Positions 28,216 to 38,505 of a DNA stretch of 45,690 bases are shown here, in pieces. Location: the NCBI GenBank assembly GCA_024640565.1, contig JAHEET010000008.1, positions 1 through 45,690 of the forward strand. Reading direction: 5' to 3'. The notes under the pieces are model-generated. The model did no database searches. It was not told the DNA's origin and worked only from the letters and a program-made list of their open reading frames with translations. The position numbers were made by a program, and so were the translations under genes. The DNA is from Flavobacteriaceae bacterium. Its GTDB lineage: Bacteria > Bacteroidota > Bacteroidia > Flavobacteriales > Flavobacteriaceae. Within the stretch, counting starts at the first letter, position 1. Each line of letters opens with the position of its first letter.

Positions 28216-28373
28216 TTGTAGTTTCGTTTTTAAAAGACGAAAATAGGCAATCCTTTTTAATAGACTATCTTCGAAAATAAAAACATAAAAATCAGTGATA
28301 TTATTATAAAAAAATAGTCCCTAAAGTCGAAAACGATTTCGTCATTTTATTCTTTAGAATCCTTTAAATTAAG

Positions 28374-28381
28374 TATTTTTA
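28374..28381 (+). promoter_or_regulatory. Possible pfkA-gapA promoter -7 box
   Basis: TATTTTTA matches seven of eight -7 positions and ends 11 bp before the pfkA ATG. The upstream element is weak. Confidence 0.3.
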
Positions 28382-28392
28382 CACAATATTAT

Positions 28393-30394
<2,002 letters not shown>

Positions 30395-30412
30395 TTGAAA
30401 CAAAAAGTGCTA

Positions 30413-30448
30413 AAAAAACCTGATAGATGAATTTCTATCAGGTTTTTT
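30413..30448. terminator. Bidirectional intrinsic terminator between gapA and ridA
   Basis: AAAAAACCTGATAGA pairs with TCTATCAGGTTTTTT around a six-base loop (30428-30433), giving A and T runs on the two sides. It serves gapA on the plus strand and the lptD-ridA transcript on the minus strand, whose last stop is at 30467. Confidence 0.9.
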
Positions 30449-30466
30449 GTTGTTGATTACTGAAAA

Positions 30467-30847
30467 TTATTTTATTGCGATCATACTAATTTCCACATTT
30501 ACAAACTTCGGTAAGTTAGCCACCTCTACCGTTTCTCTTGCAGGCGCAGTTTCCTCGTTAAAATAAGTTCCGTAGATGGCATTTATTTCTCCAAAGTGAT
30601 GCATGTCAGATATAAAAATAGAGGTTTTTATAACATTTTCAAAAGTCATATCGGCAGCTGCTAAGACGGCTTTCATATTTTCCATGACTTGTGTGGTTTC
30701 CGCTTGAATACTTTCTAAAATCAATGCGCCTGTTACTGGGTGCAATGCAATTTGTCCAGAGGTGTATAAGGTGTTTCCGCTAAGAACGGCTTGGTTGTAA
30801 GGCCCTATGGGTGCTGGTGCTTTTGAAGTAGTAATTATTCTTTTCAT
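30467..30847 (-). CDS. ridA: RidA family enamine/imine deaminase
   Basis: RidA (YjgF/YER057c/UK114 family) hydrolyses reactive enamine and imine intermediates released by PLP enzymes, protecting the cell. The 126-residue length is standard for this trimeric cytoplasmic protein. The key arginine is Arg104 in APARETVEVANLP and the acidic partner is Glu119 near the C-terminus (NVEISMIAI); the start TSKAPAPIGPYNQAV and TSGQIALHP are typical. It lies 65 bp downstream of lptD on the same strand and is probably co-transcribed. The functional link to lptD is unclear. Confidence 0.94.
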   Translation of the reverse strand: MKRIITTSKAPAPIGPYNQAVLSGNTLYTSGQIALHPVTGALILESIQAETTQVMENMKAVLAAADMTFENVIKTSIFISDMHHFGEINAIYGTYFNEETAPARETVEVANLPKFVNVEISMIAIK

Positions 30848-30912
30848 TTTTTAAATTCTCAAAATTAAAATGTTTTGTTCTAGTCAGAGAGAGCGTGACA
30901 AGGCTATTTTAT

Positions 30913-33609
30913 CTAAAATAATCGTCTATCTGGCGGCTTATTTTTATCCCACTTTAAATCTTGCAATACGGTAGATTTTACACCAATAAAAAAGGTATAG
31001 GATGAAATATTACCAAATGGTACCCAATTAAAATTGAATTGCCAGCTGTCCAAGTCTCTTGTGAAATTGAATCTGGAGAAAGTAAAAGCTCCATCTTTTA
31101 AATCATACCCTGAAGAATAACCTACTTTCCATTTGGGTGATAATTCTAAGTTTCCACTAAACATGACCGAATGACTTCGTATTTCACCCGGAGTTCTTCC
31201 ATTATTAGCGTAGGTTGCTGCATAAGCCAAATTGATGCTCCAAGGAATGTCTGCCTTGTAAAGCTCCGTTTCAACCTCTTTGTTTTGATTGTTGTTATTG
31301 TTGGCACCCGTTTGTGCAAATCGATTGGTTGGGTTAATATTTCCACCAATTACATCAGGTGTGTTTTGCGCCCCATTTCCACTATTGGTTTTGTTTTTAT
31401 CATCGTTGTTTTTACTAAAATCAGCACTCGACAAACTGTAGTTGGCCGATAAATTTGCCGTTTCTATTCTGAAAATGTTCTTATTAAACTTATCAATAGA
31501 GAATCCTTCTTCATTTATTTGATAAGGATCTAATGAAGCGTTGAAATTAAGGGCCATTTTATCATTAAATAATCGAGTCCCCGCATTGACGTTTAAATTA
31601 CTCCAACCCAAACTGTCTGCAGCGATATTGTAGGCGGTACTGAAGTTCAAGTTGTTTAAGATGGTTATTTTTTTATCCTCTTCATCACTATCTGGATCTT
31701 TAGGTGCCATCTTGGCCTCCACAACATTGTTGATGGAAATACCAATAGAATTGCTTAATCCAGAATTTGGTGCACCATAAATACCTACGTTATTATCAAA
31801 AGGAGTGTAAGTTTCAATGTCAAGAGGGTCTGCAGTTCGTTGCACCCGCTCTTCATACCTTCGGGCAAAATCAGGCGTATAATTGTAGGAGATAGAAGGT
31901 CTTATAGTATGCCGTATTGCTTTTAAACGCCCTTTGTTAAATTTAAAAGTCCCATAAATATTGGTAGACAAACTTACCCCGGTATTGTATTCTCTAAAAG
32001 ATTTAAAACCACTAATGGTGTCTGTAATTACTTCTTGATCAGTTTCATTATAGGTTTTTTTAAGGTAGTTGAAGTTCCAAATCTCCTGATAAGAGACGCT
32101 TGGAGATATTGTAAAGTATCGAAAAGCTTTTACATTGGTACTCGTTCCAGTTCTGTGTTTGATTCCCGATTTTGCTGTTTGAAACATTGCCGAAGTTAAG
32201 AACTCCTCTTCCGTTGTGTTAATTCGATATTCCCCCTGCATTGCATAGTCAAATCCCATTTTCTGAAGCGGATTTTTCTTAATGCCTCCTTTTCCTTCAA
32301 AAGGAAAAATCTTTGACATGGTAAGATTTACAGAAGGAAAGGTCATGTTTATAGACTGGTCATTGGTATTTTGTGTATGCGTTGCTGCAACCGAAAGATT
32401 GAAAGGAGTTCCCACAAATCTTTTCGAGTAACTTATAGAAGAATTAAAGGTATTTGTTAAAAACTGATTGGTATTAAATTCGTTTAAACTCTCTCTAAAA
32501 AAACGACTACTTCCAAGATTAACAGAGGCCGTAAACCTTGCATTTGGATTTGCTTTGGTATCTTGAGAATGACTCCATCGAACATTAAAATTCGTTGATT
32601 TGTTGTAGGATGAAAAACCCCGGATTCCCTGAACAATATTCTCGAAACTTATATTGAAACTCCCACTGTAGCGATATCTTAAATTGTAATTTGAAAAAGC
32701 CCTTAAACTCCAACTTCCATTGGAATAAGCATCTCCTCTTACCGCCAAATCTACGTAATCACTTAAGGCAAAGTAGTAGCCACCGTTTTGAAATCCAATT
32801 CCTCTACTGGAACTCCCCGTGTCAAAGGCAGGGATTAAAAATCCAGAAACACTTTTTTCACCCAAAGGGAAATAGGCAAAAGGCAGTACCAAAGGGGTTG
32901 GAATATCGGCAATGACTAAGTTGCTGGCTCCAACGATTATTTTTTTTCCTGGAACTAATTTCGCCTTGTTTGTGGTGATGTAATAGTCAGGGTTCTTTTC
33001 TTTGTCTGAAGTTGTAAAACGTATTTTTCGTACGTAAATAGTAGAATCGTTGACGCGTTTTGTTTTTTCACCGTAGGTAAACATTTCACCCTGCTTGGTT
33101 TTTAACCCATAGATTAATGCTCTTTTACTTTTAAAATTATAAAGCAAAGAATCTTGTTCTGTTTCCTCATTCCCTTGTTTAAAGTAAGGACGTTGCGTAT
33201 ATCCTGTACTGTCTATAATTCCTTTTGCAAATAAAGTTTCTTTCTTGTAATCAACGACAATAATTCCTGCTTTTAAATCAATTTCACCATAGATTAAAAC
33301 AGCTTCATTGTATAAAGTCAGTGTTTCTTCTTTTGCATTTTGGATGGTATAATCTTTAGCATCATGGATAATAATGTCTTGAATAGACTCTTTGGGCTTG
33401 ATAGAGTCCAAGCCCATAGTGTCTCCTTTTTTTATAAAAAGACTGTCATTTTTCTTTTCTGGAATTGTTTTTGTTTGGGTTGGTTGTAGACTATCAAATC
33501 GCATACTCCGCAAAGAAAGTGATTTCGTCTTTTTGGTGTCTTGGGCATACCCTCTGTGAAGCACTAAAAGAGAGAAAAATAAAAGAATGTATGATCGGTT
33601 TGATTGCAA
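30913..33609 (-). CDS. lptD: LPS-assembly outer-membrane protein LptD (OstA-like)
   Basis: LptD is the outer-membrane barrel that inserts lipopolysaccharide into the outer leaflet. The 898-residue protein has a signal peptide (YILLFFSLLVLHRGYAQ), an OstA/beta-jellyroll region (about 75-250, with ITTNKAKLVPGKKIIVGAS and LPFAYFPLGEKSVSGFLIPAF) and a long beta-barrel of alternating strands ending near GNISSYTFFIGVKSTVL. The start is uncertain: I see no upstream in-frame ATG, and the best candidate is TTG at 33609, which gives MQSNRS ahead of the signal core. A good promoter pair lies 28-60 bp upstream. It is divergent from the amidase gene and leads the lptD-ridA unit. Confidence 0.9.
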   Translation of the reverse strand: MQSNRSYILLFFSLLVLHRGYAQDTKKTKSLSLRSMRFDSLQPTQTKTIPEKKNDSLFIKKGDTMGLDSIKPKESIQDIIIHDAKDYTIQNAKEETLTLYNEAVLIYGEIDLKAGIIVVDYKKETLFAKGIIDSTGYTQRPYFKQGNEETEQDSLLYNFKSKRALIYGLKTKQGEMFTYGEKTKRVNDSTIYVRKIRFTTSDKEKNPDYYITTNKAKLVPGKKIIVGASNLVIADIPTPLVLPFAYFPLGEKSVSGFLIPAFDTGSSSRGIGFQNGGYYFALSDYVDLAVRGDAYSNGSWSLRAFSNYNLRYRYSGSFNISFENIVQGIRGFSSYNKSTNFNVRWSHSQDTKANPNARFTASVNLGSSRFFRESLNEFNTNQFLTNTFNSSISYSKRFVGTPFNLSVAATHTQNTNDQSINMTFPSVNLTMSKIFPFEGKGGIKKNPLQKMGFDYAMQGEYRINTTEEEFLTSAMFQTAKSGIKHRTGTSTNVKAFRYFTISPSVSYQEIWNFNYLKKTYNETDQEVITDTISGFKSFREYNTGVSLSTNIYGTFKFNKGRLKAIRHTIRPSISYNYTPDFARRYEERVQRTADPLDIETYTPFDNNVGIYGAPNSGLSNSIGISINNVVEAKMAPKDPDSDEEDKKITILNNLNFSTAYNIAADSLGWSNLNVNAGTRLFNDKMALNFNASLDPYQINEEGFSIDKFNKNIFRIETANLSANYSLSSADFSKNNDDKNKTNSGNGAQNTPDVIGGNINPTNRFAQTGANNNNNQNKEVETELYKADIPWSINLAYAATYANNGRTPGEIRSHSVMFSGNLELSPKWKVGYSSGYDLKDGAFTFSRFNFTRDLDSWQFNFNWVPFGNISSYTFFIGVKSTVLQDLKWDKNKPPDRRLF

Positions 33610-33637
33610 TGCTATAAATGCTATTTTTGTACAACGG

Positions 33638-33669
33638 TAAAAGTAGGGTTCAATGTTTGAAGCACCAAA
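33638..33669 (-). promoter_or_regulatory. Putative lptD promoter
   Basis: On the minus strand TTTG (33669-33666), a 20-bp spacer, then TACTTTTA (33645-33638), matching seven of eight -7 positions. It predicts a 5' leader of about 24 nt before the TTG start at 33609 and therefore supports a start near there. Confidence 0.6.
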
Positions 33670-33671
33670 CT

Positions 33672-33679
33672 TACATTTG
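33672..33679 (+). promoter_or_regulatory. Possible -7 box for the amidase operon
   Basis: TACATTTG is a perfect -7 match 23 bp before the amidase ATG. It abuts the lptD upstream box, so the two divergent promoters would overlap. TTTG at 33656-33659 is too close (12 bp) to serve as its partner. Confidence 0.4.
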
Positions 33680-33702
33680 CCAAAATTAGTTAAATTTTAT
33701 TG

Positions 33703-34797
33703 ATGAATTTTCTACCAAACCATAAAATTAAGGTCAAAACTAAAAATATATTTTTTTTAGTACTTTTTTGTTTTTTTGCGACAATGAGTCTGGAGTTAAC
33801 GGCTCAAAAAAAGTATGTGGTTGTTTTAGATGCGGGTCACGGAGGAAAAGATCCAGGAAATACTGGAAATGGATACAAAGAAAAAAACATAGCGCTTAAG
33901 GTTGCTGTAGCCGTTGGAAAAGAGTTGCAAAAAGCAGATGATATAGACGTTGTTTTTACAAGAGATAAAGATGTTTTTATCGATTTATGGAAAAGAGGAG
34001 ACATCGCAAATCAAGCAAAAGCAGATTTGTTTGTTTCCATTCACTGTGATTCTCATACCTCAAATGCCTACGGAGCAGGAACTTTCGTTCTAGGAATCCG
34101 AGGAAATAAAAAGAATCTAGAAATTGCAAAAAGAGAAAATGCCGTAATTCTGTTAGAAGATAATTACAATCGATACGAGGGATTCAATCCAAATTCGGCC
34201 GAATCAATGATTGGTCTCTCACTTTTACAAGAAGAAAACTTAGATAAAAGCTTAACAATTGCAAGTTATATTCAATCAAACTTCACCAAAAAATTAAAAA
34301 GACTCGATCGAAAAGTAAAACAAGATAATTTTCAAGTGCTCAGAGAAACAATTATGCCAAGTGTTTTAATAGAATTGGGTTTTTTAACCAATAGAAGTGA
34401 GGGCCGTTATTTAAACTCGAAAAAAGGACAAAAAGCATTGTCAAATTCCATTGCGCTTGCCATCAAGAAATACATCAATCAATTAAAATTAAATACCGTT
34501 TCTGTTATTGATGACCTCGCTATTGAAAACAGGACCACTGAAATTGAATACAAAATTCAAATTGCCTCAAGTAAAAATAAGATCCCTACCAAATCCTATA
34601 ATTTTAGTGGTCTTAAAAATGTAGAGAGAGTTGCAGTTGGTTCTTTTTTTAAGTATTATTATGGTGGTTCAGCAGTCTTGGAAAAGGCAAAAAAAGCCTT
34701 AAAATTAGCAAAGAAAAAAGGATACAAAACCGCCTATATAGTCGCTTTTAAAAGTGGTGAAAGAATCTCGTTAAGGGAAGCTCAGAATATGAAATAA
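33703..34797 (+). CDS. N-acetylmuramoyl-L-alanine amidase (Amidase_3) with SPOR-like C-terminus
   Basis: Periplasmic zinc amidase that cleaves the bond between N-acetylmuramic acid and the stem peptide during septum splitting and wall turnover. The 364 residues start with a signal peptide ending ...LTAQ (about 35). The zinc ligands are His46 (DAGHGGKDPG), Glu60 (YKEKNIAL) and His114 (SIHCDSH), and the catalytic Glu224 is in VLIELGFLTN. From about 280 (IEYKIQIASSKN to GYKTAYIVAFKSGE) the sequence resembles a SPOR domain, which would target denuded septal glycan. ATG 33703 is chosen over the adjacent TTG 33700. It opens a long plus-strand gene run and is followed by the MCE gene. Confidence 0.94.
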   Translation: MNFLPNHKIKVKTKNIFFLVLFCFFATMSLELTAQKKYVVVLDAGHGGKDPGNTGNGYKEKNIALKVAVAVGKELQKADDIDVVFTRDKDVFIDLWKRGDIANQAKADLFVSIHCDSHTSNAYGAGTFVLGIRGNKKNLEIAKRENAVILLEDNYNRYEGFNPNSAESMIGLSLLQEENLDKSLTIASYIQSNFTKKLKRLDRKVKQDNFQVLRETIMPSVLIELGFLTNRSEGRYLNSKKGQKALSNSIALAIKKYINQLKLNTVSVIDDLAIENRTTEIEYKIQIASSKNKIPTKSYNFSGLKNVERVAVGSFFKYYYGGSAVLEKAKKALKLAKKKGYKTAYIVAFKSGERISLREAQNMK

Positions 34798-34825
34798 TTT
34801 AACACTTTTCTATAAAAAATAGTAG

Positions 34826-34833
34826 TAATTTTG
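34826..34833 (+). promoter_or_regulatory. Possible internal promoter -7 box before the MCE gene
   Basis: TAATTTTG matches TAnnTTTG 24 bp before the MCE gene ATG, in the 59-bp gap after the amidase. No clear upstream element at normal spacing. Confidence 0.3.
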
Positions 34834-34856
34834 TTAAAAGATCAAGAAAAGAAAAT

Positions 34857-35822
34857 ATGTCAAAAGAATTTAAAACAGGAATTATAGCCCTTATCGTGCT
34901 TGCCATGTCTTTTTGGGGGTACTCATTCCTGAAAGGGGAAAATATTTTTAAACCTAACAATCGCCAGTTTAAAGTTGAGTATTCAAATATTGCTGGATTA
35001 AGCAAATCAAGCTTAGTAACAATTAATGGCTTAAAAGTAGGAAAGGTTGATAAAATTTTATTCAATCCCGATCCAACAAAAAGAGGCAGTTTAATTGTCT
35101 TATTTTCTATAGATGATGTGTTTGAATTTTCTAAAAAAAGTATTGTCAAAATTTATTCGCCAAGCCCACTGGGAGGTTCTAATCTAGCTATTATTCCCGA
35201 TTATACTGGTGAGAATGCCGTTTCAGGAGATGTTTTACAAGGAGAAATAGAATCGAGTTTATTTACTTCTATTGGTGAGCGATTGGATCCGATTCAAACA
35301 AAATTAGAACATGTAATCGTAAGTGCAGATACTTTATTTAAAAATATCAATGATATTTTAGACCAGCGAACAATCCAGAGTGTGAAAAATTCAGTGAGAA
35401 CTTTAGAGCAATCCTTGGTGGATGTAAGAACCACCATACAAGCATTAAATGGTATTATGGATGCTACTTCTGAAGATCTAAAGGAAACAATGCGGTATTC
35501 AAGGAATTTTGCAGAAAACTTATCGAATGTTTCAGACACTCTTGTCAATGCAGACTTAGGGAAAATTATGCGAGAAGCAGAAGTTACCTTGTTGACCGTT
35601 AATTCGTTATTAAAAGGAATAGATGAAGGAAAAGGATCATTGGGGAAGTTTGTAAACGACAATGCGATGTATGACAATCTCACCAATGTGTCCAAAGAAC
35701 TCGAACAGTTGCTTCGAGAAATGAAATTGAACCCAAAGCGTTTTGTGCATTTTTCATTATTTGGAAAGCGTGCAACCCCTTACAATCAACAGAACAACGA
35801 TAATAATAAAACCAATCAATAA
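34857..35822 (+). CDS. MCE/MlaD family protein
   Basis: Inner-membrane-anchored MCE-domain protein of 321 residues; MCE proteins form ring-shaped hexamers that carry lipids (typically phospholipids) between the membranes. One membrane helix (about 8-25, IIALIVLAMSFWGYSFL) is followed by the MCE domain (about 36-115: FKVEYSNIAGLSKSSLVTINGLKVGKV and SIVKIYSPSPLGGSNLAII). The rest is a long helical, heptad-like tail (about 135-300) with no known domain. The usual MlaE permease and MlaF ATPase genes are not next to it, so the transporter partners must be elsewhere. It lies 9 bp upstream of the Fe-S gene and is therefore probably co-transcribed. Confidence 0.87.
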   Translation: MSKEFKTGIIALIVLAMSFWGYSFLKGENIFKPNNRQFKVEYSNIAGLSKSSLVTINGLKVGKVDKILFNPDPTKRGSLIVLFSIDDVFEFSKKSIVKIYSPSPLGGSNLAIIPDYTGENAVSGDVLQGEIESSLFTSIGERLDPIQTKLEHVIVSADTLFKNINDILDQRTIQSVKNSVRTLEQSLVDVRTTIQALNGIMDATSEDLKETMRYSRNFAENLSNVSDTLVNADLGKIMREAEVTLLTVNSLLKGIDEGKGSLGKFVNDNAMYDNLTNVSKELEQLLREMKLNPKRFVHFSLFGKRATPYNQQNNDNNKTNQ

Positions 35823-35831
35823 TATTACAAC

Positions 35832-37148
35832 ATGAATTATATTTCAAATGTACTTTTCGGAGTTTTATTAATTACAGGAATCGGCTATTTTGTGAATAAC
35901 ATTCAGAAGCTTGTTCGAAATATTAAACTAGGAAAAAGTATCAATAGAAATGATAACAAGCTTCAACGTTTCAAAAACATGGCGATGATTGCCCTTGGAC
36001 AATCTAAAATGGTGAAAAGGCCTTTCTCAGGATTTTTACACATTATTGTTTATGTAGGTTTTGTCATTATAAATATTGAAGTTTTAGAAATTGTTGTTGA
36101 TGGATTGTTGGGCACACATCGTGTTTTTCAACCCTATTTGGGAGACGCATTTTATGGTTTTTTAATTGGTGTTTTTGAGGTATTAGCCGCACTTGTTTTT
36201 ATTGCGGTCGTATTTTTTTGGTTGCGTAGAAATCTTACTAACATTAAACGATTTTTAAGCAAAGAAATGACAGGTTGGCCCAAAAGAGATGGAAATTTAA
36301 TTCTCTATTTTGAGATGGTTTTAATGTCTTTATTTATCATTATGAATGCAACGGATACTGCTTTTCAGGAGGCAGGGGTTGGCAATATAATTAGTCAATT
36401 TGTAGCACCAATTTTTGAGGTTTATACACCAGAAACTATTCATGCTATCGAAAGAACAGCTTGGTGGATTCATATTATTGGAATATTAGTTTTCTTAAAT
36501 TACCTGTTCTATTCAAAACATTTACACATTCTTCTTGCCTTCCCAAATACTTACTTTGGAAGTTTAAAACCCAAAGGGCAATTTTCAAATTCGGAAGCAG
36601 TTTTAAAAGAAGTGCAAATGATGATGGACCCTTCCGTAGATCCATATGCATTGCCAGAAGAAGGTGCAGAAGAGGAAGTTCCAGCAAAATTTGGGGCTTC
36701 GGATGTTGCCGATTTAAGTTGGGTTCAATTGCTAAATGCATATACATGTACGGAATGTGGTCGTTGTACATCTGCTTGTCCCGCAAACCTTACAGGAAAA
36801 GAATTGTCTCCAAGGAGCATTATGATGAAAACAAGAGATCGTTTGGAAGAAGTTGGTAGAAATATCGATGCAAACAAGGGTACATTCAAAGACGATGGGA
36901 AACAATTGTTAAACGATTATATCCGCCCAGAAGAGTTGTGGGCATGTACTAGTTGTAATGCTTGTGTGGAAGAATGTCCCGTAAGTATTGATCCCTTGTC
37001 TATTATCATGGAGATGAGAAACTATTTGGTCATGGAGCAAAGTGCTGCACCTCAAGAATTGAATATGATGATGTCAAATATTGAAAACAATGGCGCCCCT
37101 TGGCAATACAATCAACAAGACAGATTGAATTGGGCAGACGAAGTATAG
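35832..37148 (+). CDS. Membrane-bound 4Fe-4S ferredoxin-type protein, heterodisulfide-reductase/EtfD-like
   Basis: A 438-residue electron-transfer protein. The N-terminal half (to about 240) has five or so membrane helices resembling a nitrate-reductase-gamma-like haem b/quinone module. The C-terminal half has two 4Fe-4S motifs: Cys306, 309, 312 and 316 (CTECGRCTSACP) and Cys372, 375, 378 and 382 (CTSCNACVEECP). Both sets are complete. With the CCG protein downstream it matches, as two separate chains, the layout of HdrD/GlpC-like membrane oxidoreductases such as actinobacterial EtfD, which pass electrons from electron-transfer flavoprotein to menaquinone. That role is inference; menaquinone genes follow in the same run. 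The electron donor is not encoded here. Confidence 0.85.
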   Translation: MNYISNVLFGVLLITGIGYFVNNIQKLVRNIKLGKSINRNDNKLQRFKNMAMIALGQSKMVKRPFSGFLHIIVYVGFVIINIEVLEIVVDGLLGTHRVFQPYLGDAFYGFLIGVFEVLAALVFIAVVFFWLRRNLTNIKRFLSKEMTGWPKRDGNLILYFEMVLMSLFIIMNATDTAFQEAGVGNIISQFVAPIFEVYTPETIHAIERTAWWIHIIGILVFLNYLFYSKHLHILLAFPNTYFGSLKPKGQFSNSEAVLKEVQMMMDPSVDPYALPEEGAEEEVPAKFGASDVADLSWVQLLNAYTCTECGRCTSACPANLTGKELSPRSIMMKTRDRLEEVGRNIDANKGTFKDDGKQLLNDYIRPEELWACTSCNACVEECPVSIDPLSIIMEMRNYLVMEQSAAPQELNMMMSNIENNGAPWQYNQQDRLNWADEV

Positions 37149-37228
37149 GGCATGTTATTGCACAAGAGATTTTAAAGCAATTGGTTAAGAAAGTTAACGA
37201 GTATTAAAAAACGATTAAAAAACACACT

Positions 37229-38008
37229 ATGAAGGTACCTACAATGGCAGATATGATCGCACAAGGAAAACAACCTGAAGTTTTATTTTGGGTAGGTGCA
37301 GCCGGTAGCTATGATGATCGAGCAAAAAAGATCTCCAGAGCATTTGTCAAAATTTTGCATGCAGCCAATGTAGACTTCGCCGTCTTAGGAACAGAAGAAT
37401 CTTCAACAGGTGACGCTGCAAAAAGAGCTGGAAATGAATTCTTATTTCAAATGCAAGCACATATGAATATTGAAGTGTTAAATGGCTATGAAGTAAAAAA
37501 AATTGTGACGTGTGATCCGCATTCCTTCAATACTTTAAAAAATGAATACCCAAGTTTGGGAGGTAAGTATGAAGTGTTTCATCATACACAATTCATTCAA
37601 AATTTAATTTCAGAAGGACGTTTAGAAATTGACAATACCTCATTCAAAGGGAAAAGAGTAACTTTTCATGACCCCTGTTATCTGGGGAGAGCCAATGAAG
37701 TTTACGAATCTCCAAGAAATTTAATACGTAGATTAGGAGTTAATTTAACAGAAATGAAGCGTCATAAAGGCACGGCTTTATGTTGTGGAGCTGGTGGAGC
37801 GCAAATGTTTAAAGATGCAGAGAGAGGAAATAAGGAAATCAATATTTTAAGGACGGAAGATGCCCTAGAAACCAAACCCCAAATTATTGCAACAGGTTGT
37901 CCATATTGCAATACGATGATGACAGATGGCATTAAGTTCAAAGAAAAAGAATCAGAAATAGTTGTTAAAGACATCGCTGAATTAATCTCAGAAGCAAATG
38001 GATTGTAA
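37229..38008 (+). CDS. CCG-domain Fe-S protein (first CCG module lacks cluster cysteines)
   Basis: A 259-residue soluble protein with two CCG (CX~35CCGX~37CXXC) modules, the type that holds non-cubane Fe-S clusters in heterodisulfide reductase subunit B/D and lactate-utilisation proteins. The second module is intact: Cys150 (HDPCYLGR), Cys185-Cys186 (LCCGAGG), Cys224 and Cys227 (GCPYC). In the first module the matching positions are Ala24 (WVGAAGSYDD), Ser58/Ser59 (EESSTGDAAKR), and Asp96 and Ser99 (TCDPHSFN); a single Cys95 lies one place off. The spacing is preserved (24 to 59 equals 150 to 185, and xxC-type spacing 96 to 99), so this is loss of ligands in a conserved fold. It is likely the partner of the membrane protein 80 bp upstream. 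It overlaps the next gene by 11 bp. Confidence 0.85.
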   Translation: MKVPTMADMIAQGKQPEVLFWVGAAGSYDDRAKKISRAFVKILHAANVDFAVLGTEESSTGDAAKRAGNEFLFQMQAHMNIEVLNGYEVKKIVTCDPHSFNTLKNEYPSLGGKYEVFHHTQFIQNLISEGRLEIDNTSFKGKRVTFHDPCYLGRANEVYESPRNLIRRLGVNLTEMKRHKGTALCCGAGGAQMFKDAERGNKEINILRTEDALETKPQIIATGCPYCNTMMTDGIKFKEKESEIVVKDIAELISEANGL

Positions 38009-38390
38009 AGTAAAAAAATGGTGCTTACTTCTTCTTGGGCTTGTATTCATTACTTGTACTAATTCTGAAGTAAAGAAAACGACACCGCCAGAAGTACTAA
38101 AAGCAAAAGACACGACACAGGTGGTTCAGGTAACGGTTCCAAAAAAAGAAGCCTTCGTTTTTAAAGTGCAAATTGCAGCTTTGAAAAAGCCAAATGAAAC
38201 CTATTCCAAATTAGAAGACATTGTTGTATCTCAAGAAAATGGATTTATAAAATACAGATTGGGTAGTTTTGATAGCTATTCCAACGCACGAAAATTCAGA
38301 AACAGTATTCGTAGTACCTATACAGATGCGTTTGTCATCGCATTAAAAAATGAAGTTCCAGTTTCTATTTTAGAAGCAATAGCGGATTAA
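37998..38390 (+). CDS. SPOR-domain lipoprotein
   Basis: A small predicted lipoprotein of 130 residues. The signal peptide ends at LVFITC (Cys about 20), an imperfect but acceptable lipobox for Bacteroidota. After a Thr/Pro/Val-rich linker, residues about 52-125 form a SPOR-like domain (FKVQIAALKKPNETY, IKYRLGSFDSYSNARKFRNSI, DAFVIALKNEVPV), a fold that binds peptidoglycan stripped of stem peptides at division sites. It resembles the C-terminal domain of the amidase at 33703 in the same gene run. The gene starts inside the end of the CCG gene (11-bp overlap), which implies translational coupling. A role in division or wall turnover is inferred. Confidence 0.82.
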   Translation: MDCKVKKWCLLLLGLVFITCTNSEVKKTTPPEVLKAKDTTQVVQVTVPKKEAFVFKVQIAALKKPNETYSKLEDIVVSQENGFIKYRLGSFDSYSNARKFRNSIRSTYTDAFVIALKNEVPVSILEAIAD

Positions 38391-38505
38391 TTTTCATGAA
38401 ATTTATTTCTCATAAACAAAGCGTTTGTCTTATTGCTAGAGTTTTTAAAAGGAGCTTTTGTTACAGTTAATCCCTTTTTTTAGTAGTACAAACAAATAGA
38501 AAACC

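Noticed and set aside
37149..37228. A protein-like frame (IGHVIAQEILKQLVKKVNEY) just after the membrane Fe-S gene
   Set aside because: It has no start codon and the Fe-S protein already has a normal end; chance reading of a short spacer.
38391..38505. TTTG-N20-TAGTAGTA as a menA promoter
   Set aside because: The -7 part matches TAnnTTTG poorly (three of six fixed positions); not enough to call.
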